Below are positions 57,281 to 64,000 of a stretch of DNA of 64,000 nucleotides, piece by piece. The stretch is from Trachythela sp. YZ-2020 (Eukaryota > Cnidaria > Anthozoa > Malacalcyonacea > Clavulariidae): positions 161,001 through 225,000 of the forward strand of contig JADLSH010000103.1 of assembly GCA_016169945.1 (NCBI GenBank), read 5' to 3'. Below the pieces are notes generated by a model. The model saw only the letters and a list, made by a program, of their open reading frames with translations. It did no database searches and was not told the DNA's origin. Both the position numbers and the translations under genes were made by a program. Each line of letters opens with the position of its first letter. Position 1 is the stretch's first letter.

Positions 57281-59732
57281 ATGGCTGGCCGCGGGGAATT
57301 TAAAAAACAAACAAAATTCAAAATGAATCGCGTTTTACGACTTTTACGTCCTATTTCTGTAAGTGTTGATGCTCTTTGTAATGTTAAATATCGTACAAAC
57401 ATTGGTTACAAAGGAGAAAAAAACCCATCACTTTTTAAGTCAGCTTTTAAAGTTTCCGTACGTCAAATATCTTCGGTAAACAACATCGGCGAAAATGATC
57501 GCGATATACTTGACGATAGTTTTTGGACATTGGGATTTCTTGCACCTGTCTTAGCTTTTTCATTTACGAAGTTAATTGCGGGAGAAAATGACGAGGATGA
57601 GGATGATTCAAAAGCCAATAAAGTGGATTTCAAACGCGGTAAAACCGGGAAGTTTAGTCGGACAAACTTGGTGTCAAAATTTCAAAAAATGGAGTGCATA
57701 CGGTCGGCGAAAAGAAAGCTGGAGTTTTTAGACGAAACAGATGAAGAAAGCAATAATACATGTGTGACACGGAAAAGGACTGTGAGTAAAACAATTTTAG
57801 TTTGTATACCAAGAAGTAAAGCACAAAACACTGAAGTTTAAGTAAAAAATACACTCTATCAGAGCATCTCTAATATAATAATATATGATTTATCTTAAAA
57901 ATTATAGAAAGAAAACTCTGAAATTACATGTAATACTCAGTCACTTCATGGTTGTCGTATTTTTGACCTGGAGATTTTAAGAAATACTTTTTCCAATTGC
58001 AGTCACTGCCTAAAAGGTTTGTTGCCAAAAATTAAATATTTTATGATCAAGTGTGTTAAAATAAAATACATGAAAAGTGAAGGGGTAAGTTAGTCAGGTA
58101 TATTAGTTACTAATTTAGCTATTAGTAAACAAAAATATTTAATAATATGATTATTTTCTTTCAGGCCCATTATCACTGAGCAACATAGTTAAGGAAGATA
58201 CTGTTGGTCTTGCAAGTGTGTTCAAAATCAAATGCCATGTTTGTGGTGCCATAAATCATCTGGAAACATCTCCAAACCATAGATCAGGCAAACGTGGAAA
58301 ACCAACATACAACATTAATTCCCAACCTGCACTTGGTTGTCTTCACACTGGAATTGGTAACACACACTTGAACAATCTGCTGTCAACGATGAACATTCCA
58401 ACCATGAACCACTCCACATTTAAAGCACGAGAACGAGAAGCTGGAAACGCTGTCGAACATGTTGCCCAAACAAGCTGCAAAGAGAATATGAGCATGGAAA
58501 TGAATGACGCTGTGTTAGTTGGGGCAGAACCTGACAATAATGGTTTAATTGGCATACCAGTGTCTTATGACATGGGCTGGCAAAAGAGGGGGAAGGGACA
58601 TAATTCACTTACAGGGCAAGGGATGGCTATGGGACTGGGAACTGGAAAGGTGTTGGCTTATGCCACAAGATGCAAATACTGCCGAATATGTCTATATGCA
58701 AAGAAAAAAGGAAAAAGTCCACGACATCATGACTGCAGAAAAAACCACACTGGTTCATCAAAAGCAATGGAACCTGATGTGGCATGCGAACTTTGGAATG
58801 CTGCGCCAAAACAAAACTTGAAGTTTTCAACCTATGTTGGGGATGACGATACTACCACACTTAGCCACCTACATCAGAATGTGCCATATGGGGTTGAGAA
58901 ATGGTCTGACATTGTGCATGCTAAACGCTCATTAACAACAAGGTTATATAATCTTTCTAGCCGTTGTAAATTCTCAAGTTCATCTACTCTAAGTCAGAAA
59001 GTGATCAACTACCTGGGAAAATGCTTTACATATTGCATAGCCCAAAATAGAGATGTGGAAAGTTTACAGAAGGCCTTAAAATGCATAGTTCCACATGCAT
59101 TTGGTGACCACAAAAATTGCAAAGAAACATGGTGTGGTTTCAAGAAGGAACCCTTCACATATAAACACAAGGATCTCCCACACCATAAAGATTTGCAAGG
59201 TGAACAGCTAAAAAGTGCACTTACTTCTTTATTTGATGAATATGCAACTGAAACTGTGATGAAAAAACTTGTACCATTTGCAAATTCCCAACGCAATGAA
59301 GCACTCAATAGTGTTGTAGGAAGCAAAAACCCCAAAATAAGGTTTTATGGTGGCAGCGAGAGCAGTGACTTTCGGGTTGCTTGTGCTGTAGCACAAAGGA
59401 ACATGGGATATGGTTATGTCAACAGTACACTAAGCCATCTTGGTATGGAGCCAGGCAATATCTGCATCACACATAACGCTAAACTAGACAAAAAAAGAGA
59501 AAACGATAATAAGCGCAAATCATTAAAAACCTGCAAAGTAAGACGTCATCTCCTTCAAAATCAACGGATAACAAAAAATATCAAAAAAGAAGTTAAAGAA
59601 GGCAAAACATATGAAACTGGTATTGGTCTTAATTTGTCATCAGAAAGCACGTCTGGTCTTGCAAATATCCAAACAAGCACAAATGACCACAAGACAGAAA
59701 ACTTATTCAAAACAATTACAAAAACAGTGTGA
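57281..59732 (+). CDS. Mutator/Kolobok-like DDE transposase, two exons
   Basis: Exon 1 (57281-57785) starts MAGRGEFKKQ and has an acidic patch (GENDEDEDD) and basic stretches; exon 2 (58165-59732) follows a 379-nt GT-AG intron (GTAAAA...TTTCAG) and joins in frame as S-PLSLSNIVKED. Exon 2 holds KIKCHVCGAINHLETS, a zinc-binding N-terminal motif, and the DDE core: VSYDMGWQKRG (D at about 58569), YVGDDDTTTL (D at about 58845) and NSQRNEALN (E at about 59298). Between the first two lies C-x2-C ... HHDCRKNHTGSSKAME, the insert with C and H ligands of Mutator-like/Kolobok transposases. Reaction: cutting and joining of the TIRs at TTAA. All three acidic residues are present, so this part may be intact, but the stop at 59732 seems to come from a frameshift, since exonuclease coding continues behind it. 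Confidence 0.82.
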
Positions 59733-60791
59733 GGAATTTGAGAAGCTTGTTCCACATTGTATCGAAAGGCCGCCGATATTACATAAAACTTACAGCCCAA
59801 CAATGCCTTACCAGATTACACAGGTACAAAGGCAGAAATATGTCAACTATCAGCGATAACTCAAAGTGGTTCAATGTACTCTTCTTACATTATACCTAGA
59901 AGTAACATAAGTCTTAGGGCATCAAGAGTGAATAATCTTACCATTGAGAATATAAATGGAACAAGATCATTATGTAAAAACTCTCTTCCTGTTGTGGCAA
60001 TGTCCCTTGAGAACGCCTTGTCAAGCTTCAGCGAATTTGTACAACAAAATTGTTGCCTCAATTCCAGTGGTACTAAATCCATACCAATCCTTGTTGGCCA
60101 TAATGCAGCTGTCTTTGACGTTCCAGTACTTTTACGAAATGCCGGTAAATCATACGACGAACAACTTGATCAGAGCAATGTCCATTTTGGTGACAGTTTA
60201 CCACTCATAAAGTCTTTAATTCAAAGCCAACATGCCCCACTGAAGTTGTCAACTGGAAATTACTGCCGTGCAAATATAAGTAGTGTTTACCAGTGCTTGT
60301 TTGACGATGATTTCAACGCCCACGATGCCTTAGAGGATGTTAAAGCTCTTCGAAAGATTTTGTTCAGTCCTGAACTAGCAATCGACATCAAAACTATAGT
60401 CAACGGCAGCCAAATAAAAACAGTTCGTGATGCGAGAGTGGACTTGGAATACCTAGACAAACGACTCGATATATTTCAAACTTTTGTAGGAAGTCTGCAT
60501 TGTCCAGAAGCAAGTGAAAGTCCAGTCACACGCGGCATGGCTTTAAAAATTGCTGGTTCTGGCTTGTGTTACGAAGATCTTTGTTCTTTGTACCAAACAT
60601 TCGGCGATGCTGGCGTCGTTGGAATATTATCAAGAGTGCATTATTGTCAACAACAACCAAAGTGTTTGCAATCTGGTGACAAGAAACCACGAGTAACAAA
60701 CAATAAAAGGATTCTCAAAAGCATTTTAATGCACTTTCAATCGAAGTACGGATGTAAAACTCACGATCAAAACCCTGATCAAAACATATAA
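59733..60791 (+). pseudogene. DEDDh-type 3'-5' exonuclease domain of the same element
   Basis: From about 59735 one frame reads CEEFEKLVPH to SPTMPYQ, then homology shifts to another frame: TGTKAEICQLSAITQSGSMY, and from ATG 59874 a 305-codon open frame. It contains VGHNAAVFDVPVLL (ExoII aspartate at about 60117), FGDSLPLIKSLI and NAHDALEDVKALRKIL (ExoIII H at about 60321 and D at about 60336). The first motif (D-x-E) is missing exactly where the frame shifts near 59810, so the active site is incomplete. Similar transposase-exonuclease pairings are, as I recall, present in cnidarian proteins; its job in transposition is unknown. Confidence 0.75.
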
Positions 60792-61449
60792 ATTTCCAAA
60801 TCGCCATGCCGTTTCTTCACAGAATGCTGCGTGTTTTGTTCGTGTCGCGTGAACTTGCGCCTGCGAATACATGTACGCGCATGTCAATTCATTGATCTTG
60901 CAGAAGGCAAAACACTTTGGCCGCGCCGAATATAGACATATAAAACCTTGATTATTTAAAAAACGAGTTCGGTAAGCTACCCTGAAAATTTGCATAGAAT
61001 TAGATAAATACGTGCTAAGTGTAATATTACAATATCTCAAAAATCTGTAATGCGAAATTTTATTAAAAAGCATTTTTCAATTCTGCAAATTTGTCATTAC
61101 AGATTTTTTTAAAACTTTCACACAAGATTCATTGAAGGAAGTAAAAACGATTCGCCATTTAAAAAATGGGGGTCACCGACTTCATTTCTGAAATAAACGC
61201 TCAAACGTCCGTTATTTCCCGATGTTTCTACACGTATTGTTGCCATGGCGACCGTAATAACTCGCATATTAATATTGATTTTTAATAAATTCGATGTTCT
61301 TTTGTAATTGGTACACTTAACACGCTAATAATCTGTAGAGAACACAAAATTTCGCATCTTCAAACTTTTGCCTAGAAAGTGTATCGAGCCACCTTAACTC
61401 GCATTATCTCGCGGCGGGTTAAGGCGAGTTAAAATCCCAGAGCAGGCCT

Positions 61450-61635
61450 AGCATAGTTCAAAGATGACCTGATAGATGTACAGTAGTAAAACACTAGTTC
61501 AGTTGGTATTATTATTATTAATTTGGAAGCGAGTCTGGGACGTCGTTTAAGAAAAAAACATCTATCTTGTCGTTCTAAGTTTGTAGCAAATACTAGCAAA
61601 AGTACTGCCACATACCGGATAGGTGCACCATACAT
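61450..61635 (-). pseudogene. LINE, 5' part (split by nested insertions)
   Basis: The minus-strand frame ends ELVFYYCTSIRSSLNYA before the outer element, the RT segment preceding CQAF at 55330. FFLKRRPRLASKL upstream fits the FL-x-x-L-R thumb segment. Confidence 0.75.
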
Positions 61636-62892
61636 AGTAGCGCACAGGCCATGTATGTATAAGTCATATAAATTAACATAGTAGATACATATATATATAT
61701 ATCGCCACTTGATGATCGCTTATTGCGTGAAACAGGCTGTAGTGGATGCCTTGAGGTAAGCGAAAACTATATATAAACATTCCTCCAAAAATGGACGTTG
61801 CCATTACGGAGGGGAGCTGACTCGTTTCCGAACAAGCTCCCGTGGCGTGACTGTGTCATTCTCCTAGCCGGATAAATAGATAGTTTCACGTTGACACGTG
61901 TTTTAATTACGTCACAACGTTACTTGTTTCGGGCTCCCAAATATGTGGGATTTTACACAAATTTATATGTTTAAAGCTGATATCTTCCAAACCAAATATA
62001 TTAGTGAAATAATGTAAAATAACTTATAAGCTACCTTTTTCATGAGATTACTTAAATAATTATTTAAAAAATTATTTATAGATAGATGGATTCTAGTGAG
62101 CAATTCTAGTAACAAACGACTAAACATTTTTTTCGTTAAAGATAGATGGATTGTTTCAGTAACAAATTTTGTGTTCCTTTGAATTCGCCAATTTAAAACA
62201 TGCATAATCTATTTTCAATTGACATCTATTGAGCGCACGCTACACTGGCCTCATGTTTCCCACCTTATCGTGCATCGACAGTCGTGCATATAATATGAGA
62301 AGAGTGATTCACTGATGTCTTAAGCTAATATACGAAACATCACTTTGAAAAATGCACTTCTATATATATCTGTGTGTATTGTTCTACTTTAAGTATTATG
62401 CTAGGCTATTATTTTCATTATCAGAATAGATCAAGAGTGCAAAATATTATGACTGCGAAACTGAGAGAGAACATTGTCAATTATGTAAAAGTCAGTTAGT
62501 TACCTCAAAACTTGGCTTTTATATCCAAATACAGAATGAAATTTAGGGACTACAATTGTTGGAACTTGTTAAATTTAACCTATATTTTATCAATTTGTAT
62601 AAAACTTGCACTGTTTATTTTGAAAATATATTTCCGACTAGCTGGAAAGTTGCGCTCGAAAGATACAACTTGAACATTTAAATGCCAACACCCACCACAC
62701 GCGAATTAGAAAACGTAATTAATATTGTCGTATGAGTATGGTGTTGGGGAACGACAAGTCATTGCGATGTTAAAACATTTCGTAGACGTTGTTTACGTTT
62801 GAATGAAAATAGTTTTATAGCAACATGTTGCATATGGCAAATGCTAAACGAAGGGGTTTGCTGCTATTGTATATTACTTAAATAAATCCTAC
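61636..62892. other. AT-rich DNA without recognised features
   Basis: Short frames only, including one of 80 codons at 61963-62205 with no domain. It lies between the LINE and the YWTD exon. Confidence 0.4.
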
Positions 62893-63275
62893 CTTCAGGT
62901 TGCCGAGATCTGTCCACGACGATAAGATGCCAAAGGAAGGTGCCCTTAGGTGACGGAATATAACGCGATATTTTTTTGTTGAATACCTTCATTTCAACAA
63001 TGTCAGATGACCCTTGTTTTTGAAAGTACAGTGAATTTTCAAATATGTCCAATGGATAACGATAAACTGAACCATCCTTGAATATTTTACTCTTGTTCCC
63101 ACCATCATAATCCATTGAAAACATCTCACCACCCCAGTTGATCAAGTACACTCGCTTGTTGACGTAATCTAGAGTTATAGCGGTATACCGGCCGCTACTG
63201 CTTAATATTTGTTGGTCCTTGTCAATCAAATGTCTTCGCCACACGCTACCATACAAGTCAGTCCAAAATAAGTAT
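62893..63275 (-). CDS. Exon: LDL-receptor class B (YWTD) repeats
   Basis: A 383-nt minus-strand exon: CTTTTAG before A TAC TTA TTT TGG, and GAA G|GTAGGA after it (phase 2 in, phase 1 out). It encodes YLFWTDLYGSVWRR (the Y-W-T-D-like F-W-T-D), ITLDYVNKRVYLINWGGEMF, SMDYDGGNKS, PLDIFENSLYF and ends LIVVDRSRQPE. These are blades of a six-bladed extracellular propeller, ending in the R-Q-P exit that leads to an EGF. Upstream exons (first blades, ligand-binding repeats, signal peptide) must lie beyond 64 kb. Likely an LDLR/LRP-type receptor or nidogen-like protein. Confidence 0.9.
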
Positions 63276-64000
63276 CTAAAAGAAAGATGAAGGATTTGTA
63301 AATAATCATTTTTAATAAGGAAGTTAAAAACTGGTGCTACCATGCCTACTTCGTAAAGTTGTTCAACAGAAATAGCGGTTCAAATTAGGTAATTTACTGG
63401 CAATTAAAATTAGATTATCTAACTGTAACCAATAGTAAATAGGTAATATCCTGAAATTCCTATATATTATAAATTTTATATTGCTGTCCCCAACAAATAT
63501 ATTATTCTTGTTGATATACAGCTAATTCATAAAAGATTATCCTTGGAGACTTTCAACTTTAAATCTCAAATTCTAAGCGCGAAAAGCACAATTGGACCGC
63601 ACGGTGTTTGCCGCATAGCTGCATGCACGCGGTATTTTGACATTATTACTCGCTGTAATAACTCGCGACAAACGCCGTGCGTTCTCAGTGTGCTTAACGA
63701 ACTTTGAGTTAAAGGTTAAATGTTTATGGTTTAGAGTCCCGATGGACAAGTGGACAACTTCTTTAACTGAATTATCTGTTTGCAGAAGAGTGATAAAACA
63801 TGCAAAGTACAATATTATTTTGAAATCAACTGGAGTCTGCAGGAGGTTGTAGGTTGCGAACGAGAGCAAAATATCTTTTTTGAAGATGAAATGATGGATG
63901 TTAACAACTTTTTACATCGATTGATAACTACACTGCTACAACCAGGGGACTTTAAACTCATATAGGTGTAATTTCATGACGTTCCGTGCAATAATGGCAA
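63276..64000. other. Intron upstream of the YWTD exon
   Basis: No exon of the same gene was recognised. Overlapping frames of 60-98 codons on both strands show no domain. Confidence 0.4.

Larger units (their letters stand above)
57172..61393 (+). mobile_element. TTAA-flanked DDE transposon (Kolobok-like), 4,222 bp
   Basis: Ends GGTGGCTCGATACACTTT on both sides in inverted order; TTAA at 57168-57171 and 61394-61397. TTAA targets occur in piggyBac and Kolobok; the encoded transposase is not piggyBac-like and agrees better with the Mutator-like/Kolobok group. It holds one spliced transposase gene and an exonuclease region, both on the plus strand. Confidence 0.88.
55331..61449. mobile_element. 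Unclassified TIR element (outer), about 1.9 kb without its insertion
   Basis: Ends AGGCCTGCTCTGGGG and, complemented, AGGCCTGCTCTGGGA; flanks AGCATA at 55325-55330 and 61450-61455. Subterminal words like TTAAATCGCCTTAAACTCGC recur in both arms (55345-55445, 57085-57171, 61398-61435). A GAGGGGGCTTA motif is repeated at 55540-55590. No transposase frame. A 6-bp duplication with these ends does not fit a superfamily I can name securely. Confidence 0.8.

Noticed and set aside
63573..63965. Frames of 60-98 codons on both strands near the right edge
   Set aside because: They overlap each other, have no domain, and no minus-strand exon joins fit.

Overview
The window looks like a piece of an AT-rich animal nuclear genome. 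It has no dense bacterial gene layout. Exons are small, GT-AG spliced and far apart, the gene family is animal-specific (EGF and YWTD modules), and most of the rest is transposable elements. The mix of CR1/L2-like LINEs, Gypsy and BEL/Pao LTR elements, a Polinton, a Crypton-like recombinase and a TTAA-flanked DDE element carrying an exonuclease fits a marine invertebrate, perhaps a cnidarian. The species cannot be fixed from the sequence alone.

The only clear host gene is on the minus strand. Four exons are seen: a YWTD beta-propeller exon (62893-63275), an EGF exon (32661-32780) and two calcium-binding EGF exons (16588-16713 and 13843-13974). All three joins between them are phase 1 and keep the reading frame, so they may be one LDL-receptor/LRP-like or fibulin-like gene covering at least 49 kb. 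Its introns (about 30, 16 and 2.6 kb) would hold nearly everything else. A second, weaker host candidate is a minus-strand first exon with a YY1-like site at about 30.8-31.0 kb, apparently cut by a LINE.

Layout from left to right. 0-3 kb: decayed Gypsy element (+) cut by a minus-strand LINE, itself carrying a hAT MITE, then a solo-looking 3' LTR. 4.4-12.6 kb: two inverted ends of a dispersed repeat (family A) enclosing two minus-strand LINEs and a complete 2.4 kb miniature Polinton (8701-11113) with perfect 6-bp target duplication. 13.8-18.6 kb: cbEGF exons and introns. 18.7-26.1 kb: a family A copy sitting in the 3' LTR of a minus-strand Gypsy element, which has further insertions and a foldback. 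27-33 kb: hairpin repeats, an LINE on the plus strand, a hAT element and an EGF exon. 33.5-40.1 kb: BEL/Pao remnant with a second integrase copy, plus hAT and Harbinger MITEs. 42-49 kb: LINE endonuclease pieces on both strands, foldbacks, a tandem repeat and a Crypton-like recombinase. 50-54.8 kb: Harbinger transposase remnants and three hairpins. 54.8-61.6 kb: a three-level nest, in which a LINE was hit by an unclassified TIR element (AGCATA duplication), which was hit in turn by a 4.2 kb TTAA element with a spliced DDE transposase and a DEDDh-type exonuclease. 62.9-64 kb: YWTD exon and intron.

The most unusual items are the miniature Polinton that keeps an intact zinc-finger ORF beside a broken packaging ATPase, the TTAA transposase-exonuclease element, and a family of hairpins that share architecture but not sequence.
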